Shown in pieces: positions 44,870 through 52,707 of a stretch of 64,000 bases of DNA. Within the stretch, counting starts at the first letter, position 1, and every line of letters starts with the position of its first letter. The position numbers and the translations under genes are program-made. Below the pieces are notes generated by a model that did no database searches, had not been told where the DNA came from, and worked only from the letters and a program-made list of their open reading frames with translations. The stretch is from Anaerolineales bacterium UBA2200. Its GTDB lineage: Bacteria; Chloroflexota; Anaerolineae; UBA2200. The stretch covers positions 43,097-107,096 of the forward strand of contig DCVA01000041.1 of the NCBI GenBank assembly GCA_002327925.1, given 5' to 3'.

Positions 44870-46195
44870 CTGCATCTCCACGACACCTTTGACCTGCGCC
44901 TTGTTGGAAAAGTCAGGCAGGACCGAGCTAAAGCCCCCATTGCTGCGAAACGAGAGGATACACTTCTCACACTTGAGCACATCAGCCACGGGTACTTCCG
45001 ATGTGAAGCCATCATCGGCGACAAAGACCAGAGTCGTCGCCTCGGCCTTGACACCGGCCAGCCCCAGCAGCTTGGCCAGAGAGACGCCCGTGTACTTCTC
45101 CACAACGCCTTCCTTGTTGGCCCGTTCGGCTTCCATGGTCGGCATGGCCTTCACTTCCGCCTCGGTTAAGGTCATCGGCGTGTTCACCAGCCCGGTGATC
45201 TTGAGTCCAGCGGCAGGAGCCGTCGCGTGCGCGGCCTGGTACAGGGTCGAGCTCGGGAAGAAGAGCGGGGCGCCCCACTTGTCTACACCGAAGGTGCCGA
45301 TCTTTTCCTGAACGGGCACGGAAACCAGCCAGTCGACGAAGGACTTGGCCAGGTCGCCCTTGATCTGGGCGTTCTTGGCCGTGTTGACCAGCATCACGCC
45401 GTAGGGATTGAACATCACGGCATCGCCCTCGACCAGGATCTCCAACTGCAGGCCCTCCGCCTTGCGCGCCAGGTAAGTCGCGCGGTCGCTCAGCGTGTAG
45501 GCCAGCTTCTCATTGGCCATGGTCAACACAGCGCCCATACCTGCGCCGGCCGGGACGTACCAGGTACCCTCCGGCGTGATGGCCGCTGCCTTCCAGATGT
45601 CCTTCTCTTTGACGTGTGTTCCGGACTCGTCACCTCTGGAGACGAATGTGGCCTGCTTCTCGGCGACCTGAGCGAACGCTTTGGCTGCATTCTTCAGACC
45701 CTTTACGCCAGCCGGGTCTGTGGCCGGGCCGACCAGAACATAGTCGTTGTACATGACGTCTTCGCGGCGCGTTCCATGGCCGTCGGCCATGAACTTGTCT
45801 TCCGCGGCGCGCGAGTGGACCAGCAGCACTTCGGCATTGCCATCCTGGCCGATCTTGATGGCCTGACCGCTACCAACGGCCACCACATCGACCTTGACTC
45901 CGAACGCTTTCTCAAAGTCGGGCAGGATAAAGTCCAGAAGGCCCGAGTCTCGCGTGCTCGTGGTCGTTGCCAGGAGCAGGCGACCGCTGGCCATCGGGAT
46001 GGCGGTCGGCGCGGCCGTCGGAACGGCGGTCGCAGGGACGGCTGTCGGGGGTACTGGAGTCGGTGGAACGGGCGTCGCCGTCGGAGGCACCTTGGTGGGT
46101 GGTACCGACGTCGGAGTGGGGGCCGGTGCATTGCAGGACACCAGCAACCCCAGGACGACAAACGCAACCAACAACCTGCTGAACGTACGTTTCAT
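44861..46195 (-). CDS. tupA: Tungstate-binding lipoprotein TupA fused to a sulfite-oxidase-fold-like module
   Basis: 444 aa. Lipobox LLVSC (C21), Thr/Pro/Val linker (about 22-68), TupA domain (about 70-320) with the oxyanion motif TTTSTRDSG (77-85), DVMYNDYVLVGP and SRGDESGTH (186-194). It then adds about 115 residues (331-444) in the module style of its neighbours: LKITGLVNTPMTLTEAEV, YTGVSLAKLLGLAG, FVADDGFTSEVPV, and a final VKGVVEMQL strand, with two Cys (409, 412). Ordinary TupA proteins end before this extension. Binds tungstate for TupBC. Confidence 0.88.
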   Translation of the reverse strand: MKRTFSRLLVAFVVLGLLVSCNAPAPTPTSVPPTKVPPTATPVPPTPVPPTAVPATAVPTAAPTAIPMASGRLLLATTTSTRDSGLLDFILPDFEKAFGVKVDVVAVGSGQAIKIGQDGNAEVLLVHSRAAEDKFMADGHGTRREDVMYNDYVLVGPATDPAGVKGLKNAAKAFAQVAEKQATFVSRGDESGTHVKEKDIWKAAAITPEGTWYVPAGAGMGAVLTMANEKLAYTLSDRATYLARKAEGLQLEILVEGDAVMFNPYGVMLVNTAKNAQIKGDLAKSFVDWLVSVPVQEKIGTFGVDKWGAPLFFPSSTLYQAAHATAPAAGLKITGLVNTPMTLTEAEVKAMPTMEAERANKEGVVEKYTGVSLAKLLGLAGVKAEATTLVFVADDGFTSEVPVADVLKCEKCILSFRSNGGFSSVLPDFSNKAQVKGVVEMQLK

Positions 46196-46367
46196 GATGT
46201 CTCCTCCACTGGAATTGAACTTGCTTCAAAGGCGATCTCGATATCGCCGACACATCGCTCTGTCTTTTCTTTCTGTCTGCTACCTCCTTCTCAGAATGCT
46301 GCCGGATGGCCGGGCGCCGCTTCGCTGCGCGCCGATGGGGCCAGCTCGTAGTGGCTACAAGGGAGGA

Positions 46368-46437
46368 TGCAAGATACAGGAGGCAGGATGCGGACAAGGG
46401 GTGGGCAAGACCCGTTGTCCAGAGACTGTATCTTGCA
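46368..46437. repeat. Large intergenic hairpin between tupC and tupA
   Basis: TGCAAGATACAG (46368-46379) and its exact complement CTGTATCTTGCA (46426-46437) enclose further complementary runs (GGACAA / TTGTCC and GGGT / ACCC). The 290-bp gap 46196-46485 otherwise shows nothing coding. Resembles mobile hairpin repeats or an mRNA-stability element that separates tupA from tupBC expression. Confidence 0.5.
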
Positions 46438-46485
46438 CCCTGCATCGCGCATTCTTCTCTCGCCGCCACAGCTCACTGCACCAAC

Positions 46486-47217
46486 TCAGTACACAATCTC
46501 GCCCCGCACAAAGGCCCCCGTGCGCGGATTGTCAGATGACTCAAAGAACTTGTGCACTTCGGCAACCTCGACAATCTCGCACTCGAGCAGCAGTGCCACG
46601 CGATGCGCCAATCGTTTGGCCTGAAAGACGTTGTGTGTGACCAGCACCACCGTCGTTCCGTGGTCGAGGTTTAGCTTGCGAACAATGTCTTCAATCAACC
46701 CCACGTTGTAGGGATCCAGATTGGCCGTAGGCTCATCCAGCAGCAGCACATCCGGCTTGATCACCATGGCGCGAGCCAGGGCCACCCGCTGCAGCTCGCC
46801 GCCGGAGAGTGTGCGGGCGTGCTGGCGCGCCACATGCTTCAATCCAACCTGATCCAGGGCCTCATCGACCAGAGCCCCGCTCGACCTGTCGCCGCGGAGC
46901 CACAGACCATAGTTGACGTTGGCCCACACAGTACGATTCAGGAGCATGGAACGCTGAAAAACGGTGGTTACTTTGCGCCGATGCTCCAGGGGCACCTGGT
47001 CTAACGGACCGTAGTCGCGGCCATGAAATCGAATCGTGCCACGAGTGGGCGGCTCCAGAAAGTTCAACAGACGCAACAGAGTGCTCTTGCCGGCGCCGCT
47101 CGGCCCGACCACGCAGAAGATCTCACCCTTCTGGATGTCCAGTTCCGGCACGTCGACAACGCAATGATCACCATAGGTCTTGGCCAGGCCCCGCAACTGG
47201 TAGATGGGTTCGCTCAT
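46486..47217 (-). CDS. tupC: Tungstate ABC transporter ATP-binding protein TupC
   Basis: 243 aa. Walker A GPSGAGKST, signature LSGGELQRVALARAM, Walker B VLLLDEPTANLDP and the switch His in VLVTHNVFQ. ATG 47217 overlaps the tupB stop (ATGA). It may also energise WtpB, which has no ATPase of its own. Confidence 0.93.
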   Translation of the reverse strand: MSEPIYQLRGLAKTYGDHCVVDVPELDIQKGEIFCVVGPSGAGKSTLLRLLNFLEPPTRGTIRFHGRDYGPLDQVPLEHRRKVTTVFQRSMLLNRTVWANVNYGLWLRGDRSSGALVDEALDQVGLKHVARQHARTLSGGELQRVALARAMVIKPDVLLLDEPTANLDPYNVGLIEDIVRKLNLDHGTTVVLVTHNVFQAKRLAHRVALLLECEIVEVAEVHKFFESSDNPRTGAFVRGEIVY

Positions 47218-47924
47218 TCGTCCAGTGTCCTTCCCTGCAGTCGCAGCATCACGACGTTGGCCACGAAAGACAGGGCCAGCAGCACGACTCCCAGAGCCAT
47301 GGCCAGACTGAAGCGGCCCTTGTTCGTTTCCAGCACGATGGCAGTAGTCAGCACGCGAGTGTAGTTCTCGATGTTGCCTCCAACCATCTGGACTGCGCCG
47401 ATCTCAGAGATCACGCTGCCAAAGCCGGCGACGATCGAAACCAGCACCCCGACACGCGCCTCAGCCAGCACGGTCCAGGCGCCCTGCCAACGTGTCGCAC
47501 CAAGAGCCATCACCTGCTGCCGCAACTGCGGGTCTACCCCCATGACAGCGGCCATGGTGAACCCGGCAATCAGGGGAAATGAGATGATGGTCTGGGCGAT
47601 AATCATCGCCTCCGGCGTGAACAAGGAGGGGATTAGGGGGGAGCCCAAACGGCCCAGAGGGCCGCTTCGCGAGATGAGCATGTAAACGAAAAGCCCGACC
47701 ACCACGGGTGGAAAGCCCATGCCCGTGTAGAGCAGGGCGATCACCAGCCGCCTGCCGATGAAGCGGCTAAAACCCAGCATGATCCCAAGCGGGATTCCTA
47801 GCATGGTGCTAAAAAGCAGGGCGATGCCCGAGACCTTGAGCGATAACGCTACGATGGTGCCCAGCGCCTGGTCGCCGTTCATTATCAGCTCCACAGCTTT
47901 GGCCAGACCTTGCCAGATCTCCAC
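47214..47924 (-). CDS. tupB: Tungstate ABC transporter permease TupB
   Basis: 236 aa from GTG 47924 (AGGTAAGG upstream). About five to six helices; the TupB-typical GMGFPPVVVGLFVYML, and SEIGAVQMVGGNIENYTRVLTTAI. EAA-like loop QQVMALGATRWQGAWTV. Translationally coupled to tupC; 17 bp after the ECF S-component gene, tying tungstate uptake to the ECF system. Confidence 0.93.
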   Translation of the reverse strand: MEIWQGLAKAVELIMNGDQALGTIVALSLKVSGIALLFSTMLGIPLGIMLGFSRFIGRRLVIALLYTGMGFPPVVVGLFVYMLISRSGPLGRLGSPLIPSLFTPEAMIIAQTIISFPLIAGFTMAAVMGVDPQLRQQVMALGATRWQGAWTVLAEARVGVLVSIVAGFGSVISEIGAVQMVGGNIENYTRVLTTAIVLETNKGRFSLAMALGVVLLALSFVANVVMLRLQGRTLDE

Positions 47925-47941
47925 TGTTTGCCCTTACCTCC

Positions 47942-48487
47942 TTACTTTCTCTCTGCCAGATAGGCGAAGAACCCGGCCTTGCGCAATGCCGCAAGAGTCA
48001 AAGCGCCCAGAAGCCCGCCGAGCGCTCCAAAGACGAGATAACTCACTATGGCCTTGAGCAGGCCCAACGCCACAAAGCCCATCGGCGCACCAACCACTCC
48101 CGCCAGCGCCCACTTGACCAAAAACTTGGCAAAGTGGCCCAGTGCGCCGGCCAGAGCCGCAATCACCGGCTGCTCGGGACTACCGAGCAGCCACAGGATC
48201 AGGTCCGTCCCAACACCTACGGCCAGATAGGAAAGGAAGGTGTCCAGCGCCCCAAAGTCACCCAGCCCAAGGAACGCGGCCAGGATGGCCGAAGTCAGGC
48301 CTACCACTGTGGCCGCGCCACGCTTCGGCACGACTCCCGTGGCAACGATCATGATCGCCATCCAAAAGAGGCCGGAATGGCCGGATAACTGCAACGGGAG
48401 CCTGAGCGCGATCTTGGCCACCACAATGAGGGCGGCGAACTGCGCGAGCAGGATGAGCTGAAACGTCGAAAAGTAGCGCTGCCTCAT
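47942..48487 (-). CDS. ECF transporter S component, ligand unknown
   Basis: 181 aa from ATG 48487, overlapping the upstream stop (ATGA). About six helices with ECF S-component texture: FQLILLAQFAALIVVAKIAL, VPKRGAATVVGLTSAILAAF, and C-terminal small-residue helices. It does not match a well-known specificity such as biotin, riboflavin or cobalt. The T and A components are encoded upstream, so a full ECF transporter is present. Context suggests a Mo/W-related ligand. Confidence 0.75.
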   Translation of the reverse strand: MRQRYFSTFQLILLAQFAALIVVAKIALRLPLQLSGHSGLFWMAIMIVATGVVPKRGAATVVGLTSAILAAFLGLGDFGALDTFLSYLAVGVGTDLILWLLGSPEQPVIAALAGALGHFAKFLVKWALAGVVGAPMGFVALGLLKAIVSYLVFGALGGLLGALTLAALRKAGFFAYLAERK

Positions 48488-48987
48488 GGGTTGGTAACCT
48501 CGATCCTGTCGACGTCCTGAACCCACTCGTCCCGCGAGTCCAGCTTGTCCATCACGGACACCAGCTTGAGGGTGCCGCGGCCCGCCAGGTCGAACATCAC
48601 CCAGTTGGCCGTATCGTCCGCTTCGGCCCAGGTCACCTGAGCCGACTTGGAACGGCTGGAGCTGGAGACGGAGATCAGCATCGTCGCCTTGAGCGTGCTG
48701 CGCTTGATGTGCAGCAGCAACACGTCGCGCAGGAGCCAGCCCTCCTGCGTCTTGCCCTCTGCGGGGTCCACAAAACTGACCTTGGCGAGGTGCTCCAGGT
48801 CGGTCGGCTGAAAGCCGGCTACCAGCTTGCCGTCCAGGTAGATCGGCACGCTGCCGGCGGTCAACACTACCTCTCCGACGCTGTCCTTCTCGGATCTCGC
48901 CCGCTGGAGAGCATCAATGCCCAGCACAGCCCCTACAAGGAGCAGGAGCATCAGGACCCCCAGGCCAATGCGGTGTTTCTGGCTCAT
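48484..48987 (-). CDS. Membrane-anchored sulfite-oxidase-fold-like protein of the ECF cluster
   Basis: 167 aa. N-terminal hydrophobic anchor (about 7-25, IGLGVLMLLLLVGAVLGI), then one module: VPIYLDGKLVAGFQPTDLEHL, EGWLLRDVLLL, ISVSSSSRSKSAQVTWAE and a final WVQDVDRIEV strand. No Cys. The stop overlaps the ECF S-component start (ATGA), as expected for subunits of one complex, so it may serve as an extracytoplasmic accessory domain like CbiN or NikL do in cobalt and nickel ECF systems. Confidence 0.7.
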   Translation of the reverse strand: MSQKHRIGLGVLMLLLLVGAVLGIDALQRARSEKDSVGEVVLTAGSVPIYLDGKLVAGFQPTDLEHLAKVSFVDPAEGKTQEGWLLRDVLLLHIKRSTLKATMLISVSSSSRSKSAQVTWAEADDTANWVMFDLAGRGTLKLVSVMDKLDSRDEWVQDVDRIEVTNP

Positions 48988-49026
48988 CTCTCCCCCTCCA
49001 ACCGTTACTTCCTCTGACCGATGCCC

Positions 49027-49782
49027 TTACAATCTCACCCATACGAGGGCCACGCCAGTGGCCAGCGCGCCGCCCAGCAGTAGCCAGTCCAGCCTGTTCA
49101 TGGTCAGCCGCCGATAGGGGCGGCGGCGGGGCGAGTCGAAACCCCGGGCGCAGGCTGCTTCGTTCATCGCCCAGGCATGCTTGACCGCCAGGACCACCGC
49201 CGGAACGCTCAGTGCGACCAGTTCCCTGACCTGGGCGACAAGGCCGCTCGGACGGAACCCTCTCCAGCCCTCCGCCATTCTGGGCGGTGCCCAGGCGCCG
49301 CGCGACTGCTGTGCCTCGCGAATCGACCGCCACTCATCGTCCAGCAGGCCGATGCTCTGAAAGGCCAGGCTGACGCTGAACGCGTAGCGATGCGGCACCC
49401 TGAGCCATTCCAGCGCTAATCGCAGCTCACCCGGAGTGGTGGTGGAAAAAAAGACCGTGAACGTTCCCGCCAGCAGCACAAGACGCAGTGTAATGATTAC
49501 TGCCAGATCCAGCCCGATCACGACCCAGTCCAGCAGGAATAGCAGGATCAAGATCCACTTCAGCCGCCAGACCTGCGTCGCCGCTTCATCGATCAGCCGC
49601 GCCCAGAGCAAGAGCAGGGCGTACAGGCCCATGAAGAAAACCAGGCGGTTCAGGGGCAGCATCACGGCCAGCGACGCCCCCAGGCTAAGCGCGAGCTTGA
49701 CCCTCGGGTCCACCCGGCGCAGGGGCGACTCTTCCCTGAGCCGCAGTTCTCTTGCCCGTCGGGCTGGCCCCAGCCGGATCAT
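49027..49782 (-). CDS. ecfT: ECF transporter T component (EcfT)
   Basis: 251 aa from ATG 49782, overlapping the ATPase stop (ATGA) with GGAG upstream; GTG 49788 is an in-frame alternative. Membrane helices plus long cytoplasmic coupling helices: LRVPHRYAFSVSLAFQSI and the ARG-type motif in NEAACARGFDS. Transduces ATPase motion to the S component. Confidence 0.88.
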   Translation of the reverse strand: MIRLGPARRARELRLREESPLRRVDPRVKLALSLGASLAVMLPLNRLVFFMGLYALLLLWARLIDEAATQVWRLKWILILLFLLDWVVIGLDLAVIITLRLVLLAGTFTVFFSTTTPGELRLALEWLRVPHRYAFSVSLAFQSIGLLDDEWRSIREAQQSRGAWAPPRMAEGWRGFRPSGLVAQVRELVALSVPAVVLAVKHAWAMNEAACARGFDSPRRRPYRRLTMNRLDWLLLGGALATGVALVWVRL

Positions 49783-51233
49783 CGCCACACTCCAGACGCG
49801 TCGCCGTCCCTGTCAGGCCGCACCCAGTCCGGAACCACCAGCCCCAAACGTTCCCAGGCAGCATGATCTTCCAGTACCCGTGCCACCGGTCCGTCGGCGA
49901 CGAATCCCTGCGGCCCGAGCAGCAACAACCGATCAGCCTGTGCCGCCAGAGTCAGGTCGTGGGTCGTGATGATCACGATTTGACCCGCATTCGCAAGTGC
50001 GCGGAGAATCGTAATCAGCATTCGCTTGTGAGCCGCATCCTGGCCTACCGCCGGCTCATCCAACAGCAGGCCATGGCGAGGCCCGCGCATCAGGACGGTA
50101 GCCAGGGCAACGCGCTTCTTCTCCCCTTCGCTCAACAGCAGGGGCGGCATCTGCTCGTAGCTGCCCAGACCCAGCGCCTGCAGCAGCCAGCCATAGAGTT
50201 CCATATCCGGCTCAGGCAAGCGATAAAGAATCTCCTCTCGCACTGTGGCATTGAAGAGTTGCAGGTCGGCGTTCTGAAAGACCATACCCAGCCCCGGCCT
50301 GTCGCCGTCCACCAGCACGGTTCCCTCGTGACTCTGCAGTCCGGTCAGGGCGCGCAGCAGTGTGGTCTTGCCCACACCGTTGCGGCCGACGATGGAGAGC
50401 ACCTGCCCTGCTGGAACCTCGAAGGTCAGGTCGTGCAGCACACGATGCCCGGCAAGCCGTACGCCTAACCCCGTCACCGTCAGGCACGAGGGGCCGCCAG
50501 CACGCGATTGGAACGGTGCAGCGAGCAGCCCGTCCGTGTCCAGGACCTGCTCACCCATCTTTAGCACCCGAACCCCGGGGATGTTTTCCAGGTACTCGGC
50601 CCTGTGCTCGCACAACACCACGGCGGTACCGGATCGCGCCAGCTGCGTCAGGTGCGCTACCAACTCCGTGGCGGCAGTCGTGTCCAACATGGAGAGCGGC
50701 TCATCAAGCACCAGCACGGGCGCGCGGCGCGCGGTCATCGCCGCGAGCGCCAGCTTCTGCTGCTCGCCGCCGGACAGGGTCTGGGGCGACCGACGGCGCA
50801 TCTCCAGCAGTCCAAAACGGGCCAGGGCCTCGTCAAGCCGTGCCCGAATTTCCCCCGCGGCCAGTCCCAGGTTTTCGAGTCCAAACACGATCTCTTCTTC
50901 GACGGACGTCGCCAGCAGCTGCTCGGATGGGTTCTGGAAGACAAGACCCGCCCGGTCCGCCAGCTCCCAGAGCGGGGTTTCCACCGTGGACAGGCCGTCG
51001 ACTGAACAGACGCCTTTCATCTCGCCGTGGTAGAGATGCGGTATCAGACCGGTCAGGCAGCGTGCCAGCGTGCTCTTGCCCGAACCTGATGGCCCGGTGA
51101 TGAGCACGATCTCGCCAGGCGCAACGGCCAGAGACACCCCTGTCAAGGCCCCCCCGCCTGTGCCAAAGTAGCCGTACGTCACCTGTTCGGCCGAAACCGC
51201 GCTGCCCAATCCAACCTCTGCCTCAAGGATCAA
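49779..51233 (-). CDS. ECF transporter ATPase, fused double ABC domain
   Basis: 484 aa from TTG 51233 (AGGA upstream). Two ABC cassettes: first with Walker A GPSGSGKST and signature LSGGEQQKLALAA; second with Walker A GRNGVGKTT and signature LSEGEKKRVALAT, Walker B GLLLDEPAVGQD. The linker is about residues 225-245. This equals an EcfA-EcfA' fusion and removes the need for two genes. Confidence 0.92.
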   Translation of the reverse strand: MILEAEVGLGSAVSAEQVTYGYFGTGGGALTGVSLAVAPGEIVLITGPSGSGKSTLARCLTGLIPHLYHGEMKGVCSVDGLSTVETPLWELADRAGLVFQNPSEQLLATSVEEEIVFGLENLGLAAGEIRARLDEALARFGLLEMRRRSPQTLSGGEQQKLALAAMTARRAPVLVLDEPLSMLDTTAATELVAHLTQLARSGTAVVLCEHRAEYLENIPGVRVLKMGEQVLDTDGLLAAPFQSRAGGPSCLTVTGLGVRLAGHRVLHDLTFEVPAGQVLSIVGRNGVGKTTLLRALTGLQSHEGTVLVDGDRPGLGMVFQNADLQLFNATVREEILYRLPEPDMELYGWLLQALGLGSYEQMPPLLLSEGEKKRVALATVLMRGPRHGLLLDEPAVGQDAAHKRMLITILRALANAGQIVIITTHDLTLAAQADRLLLLGPQGFVADGPVARVLEDHAAWERLGLVVPDWVRPDRDGDASGVWR

Positions 51234-51242
51234 CTCAGAATC

Positions 51243-51929
51243 CTAATTCAGCTTGAGTGGCTGCCAGTGATCGTCCTGCCACTCGACAACGGCAATCGGC
51301 AGTCCCCGGCGCCGGGCCGGCCGCAGCTTGTCTGTCGCCACGAGCCCATCGGTCACCTCGGCGCCATCCCTGGTCTCAACTGCGGCGATACCTGCCTCCA
51401 GCACGCCGGAAACGGGCAACATCCCTTTGAGCGCCCGCAGGCGACCCACCATCATGTACCGCCCGTCCTCGCCGCTGGCGGCCAGTCCCACTGCCGCCAG
51501 CGCGCCGATCACTCCGCCCTCATCGCCACCCAGTCCGAGCAGGGGAATCCCGTGCGCCGCTGCCAGCGCTCGGGCCTCTTCCTGGGTGATCAGCTCGCTC
51601 TGAGCGCGCCGGCCGTACTGCACAATCTCGTCCGGCACGTCATGGGCAACGCATACGCCCGGGTCGCTGCCAGGCACAAAGTCGTCCATCATCAGCCGGC
51701 CGATGCGCTTGGCCAGCTCAATCGGCTCCACGTCGCCATCCACGCCCAGGATGACGCTCTTGCTGCTGTTGTGTGCCGTGTAGCGCACCCGTGGATCGAA
51801 CAAGAGCTGGTGTCGAACCACACCGACAAGCGAGAACTCTACCTGCAAGATCTGGGCAATCGCCCGTGCCAGGTGCCCCGTACCCCTGGAATCGGCATTG
51901 TCCGTGTCATCCATTCCGATGTAGATCAC
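51243..51929 (-). CDS. TiaS N-domain-like protein of unknown function
   Basis: 228 aa from GTG 51929 (GAGG 10 bp upstream); a TTG at 51938 adds three residues but has its GAGG only 1 bp away. N-terminus IYIGMDDTDNADSRGTGHLA resembles the D-D-T-D motif of archaeal tRNA-Ile2 agmatinylcytidine synthetase, but the C-terminal domains of TiaS are absent. Later GVCVAHDVPDEIVQYGRRAQ and GLGGDEGGVIGALAAVGLAA. First gene of the ECF/Tup block, 9 bp before the ATPase. A nucleotide- or phosphate-binding role related to Mo/W handling is conceivable. Confidence 0.6.
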   Translation of the reverse strand: MIYIGMDDTDNADSRGTGHLARAIAQILQVEFSLVGVVRHQLLFDPRVRYTAHNSSKSVILGVDGDVEPIELAKRIGRLMMDDFVPGSDPGVCVAHDVPDEIVQYGRRAQSELITQEEARALAAAHGIPLLGLGGDEGGVIGALAAVGLAASGEDGRYMMVGRLRALKGMLPVSGVLEAGIAAVETRDGAEVTDGLVATDKLRPARRRGLPIAVVEWQDDHWQPLKLN

Positions 51930-51931
51930 TG

Positions 51932-51960
51932 TTGACAAACCTCACAATCTGATGTATAGT
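51932..51960 (+). promoter_or_regulatory. Promoter of the small-protein/DUF134 operon
   Basis: TTGACA (51932-51937), 17-bp spacer, TATAGT (51955-51960). The predicted start (about 51967) falls inside the 24-bp palindrome. Confidence 0.75.
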
Positions 51961-51980
51961 GGTTTTGGGCATATGCCCAA
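51953..51980 (-). promoter_or_regulatory. Candidate promoter of the ECF/Tup block
   Basis: Minus strand: TTGGGC (51980-51975), 16-bp spacer, TATACA (51958-51953). The -35 lies inside the palindrome and the -10 overlaps the -10 of the plus-strand promoter. Confidence 0.5.
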
Positions 51981-51984
51981 AACC
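51961..51984. promoter_or_regulatory. Perfect 24-bp palindromic operator candidate
   Basis: Half-site GGTTTTGGGCAT followed by its exact complement ATGCCCAAAACC. It covers the predicted start of the plus-strand transcript and the -35 of the minus-strand promoter, so a bound protein would repress both. The DUF134 helix-turn-helix protein encoded downstream is the natural candidate. Confidence 0.75.
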
Positions 51985-52057
51985 AATTTCGCACAGAGGC
52001 GCGTGAGACCTTTCAGCCTCACGCGCCCCCAAACACACAAACGAAAGGACCAACGAA

Positions 52058-52309
52058 ATGAGCAAGATCTTTGTCCGCGAGCGCCGTCACGTTGCCGAGG
52101 GCGCCGGCCAACCGCGTTTCTCCATCGTCGCCGTGGCCGGCGTCGACCTCGATTTCTATCGCAACTTTGTCCGTCGCGCCGAGCTCGAGGCCATCGCCAA
52201 GGACACAGGCGCCGATGTCGTCTACCTTCCTCGCGGAGAGCACGCCGACGACGAGGAAGCCAAGGGCCGTCGCGGACGGCAGCACAGGCGAGCGCGAACA
52301 CAGGGCTAG
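52058..52309 (+). CDS. Small conserved-looking protein of unknown function
   Basis: 83 aa, ATG preceded by AAAGGA. Ordered first two thirds (SKIFVRERRHVAEGAGQPRF, then VVYLPRG) and a charged C-terminal tail rich in Arg/Glu. No Cys or His pattern, no membrane segment. Six bp before the DUF134 gene and controlled by the palindromic promoter. A small ligand-binding or regulator-partner protein is possible. Confidence 0.65.
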   Translation: MSKIFVRERRHVAEGAGQPRFSIVAVAGVDLDFYRNFVRRAELEAIAKDTGADVVYLPRGEHADDEEAKGRRGRQHRRARTQG

Positions 52310-52315
52310 GCCCTC

Positions 52316-52696
52316 ATGCCTCGCCCGCGCAAGCGGCGCATCCTGACGCACCGTCACCGCCAGGCAATCTACAAGCCCGCCGGTCAGGCGCTGCTCGGAC
52401 TGCCCCAGGTAAGACTGCTGCCGGACGAGCTGGAGGCCCTGCGCCTGGCTGACCTGGATGGCCTGACCCAATCCCAGGCCGCCGAGCGTATGGGCATCTC
52501 TCGCTCCACCTTCCAGCGCACTCTGGAGCGTGCCCATCGTCAGGTGGCGGTCGCCCTGGTCCAGCGTTATGCACTTCATATCGTTGGCCGAAGCGGCGAT
52601 ACACTGCGCGGACAATCGAGCCAGCGCGCCGGCGCCGGACACTCTCCTGCGGCCAGGACCCCTGGTGCAGCGCGCAGGGCTCGCCGTCAGGAGTAG
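52316..52696 (+). CDS. DUF134-family helix-turn-helix regulator
   Basis: 126 aa. DUF134 marks: MPRPRKRR start, YKPAG, LLPDELEALRLADLDGLTQ and the sigma-4-like HTH AAERMGISRSTFQRTLERA. The C-terminal 35 residues are disordered (Ala/Arg/Gly). DUF134 genes in other genomes often sit beside NifX-like iron-molybdenum cofactor proteins. Here the neighbours are the Mo/W gene blocks. Likely binds the upstream palindrome. Confidence 0.85.
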   Translation: MPRPRKRRILTHRHRQAIYKPAGQALLGLPQVRLLPDELEALRLADLDGLTQSQAAERMGISRSTFQRTLERAHRQVAVALVQRYALHIVGRSGDTLRGQSSQRAGAGHSPAARTPGAARRARRQE

Positions 52697-52707
52697 CGTC
52701 TTGGCCA

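Noticed and set aside
45227..46351. 374-codon plus-strand frame opposite tupA
   Set aside because: Antisense to a well-supported TupA protein; Arg/Gly-rich end comes from the Pro/Thr linker codons read backwards.
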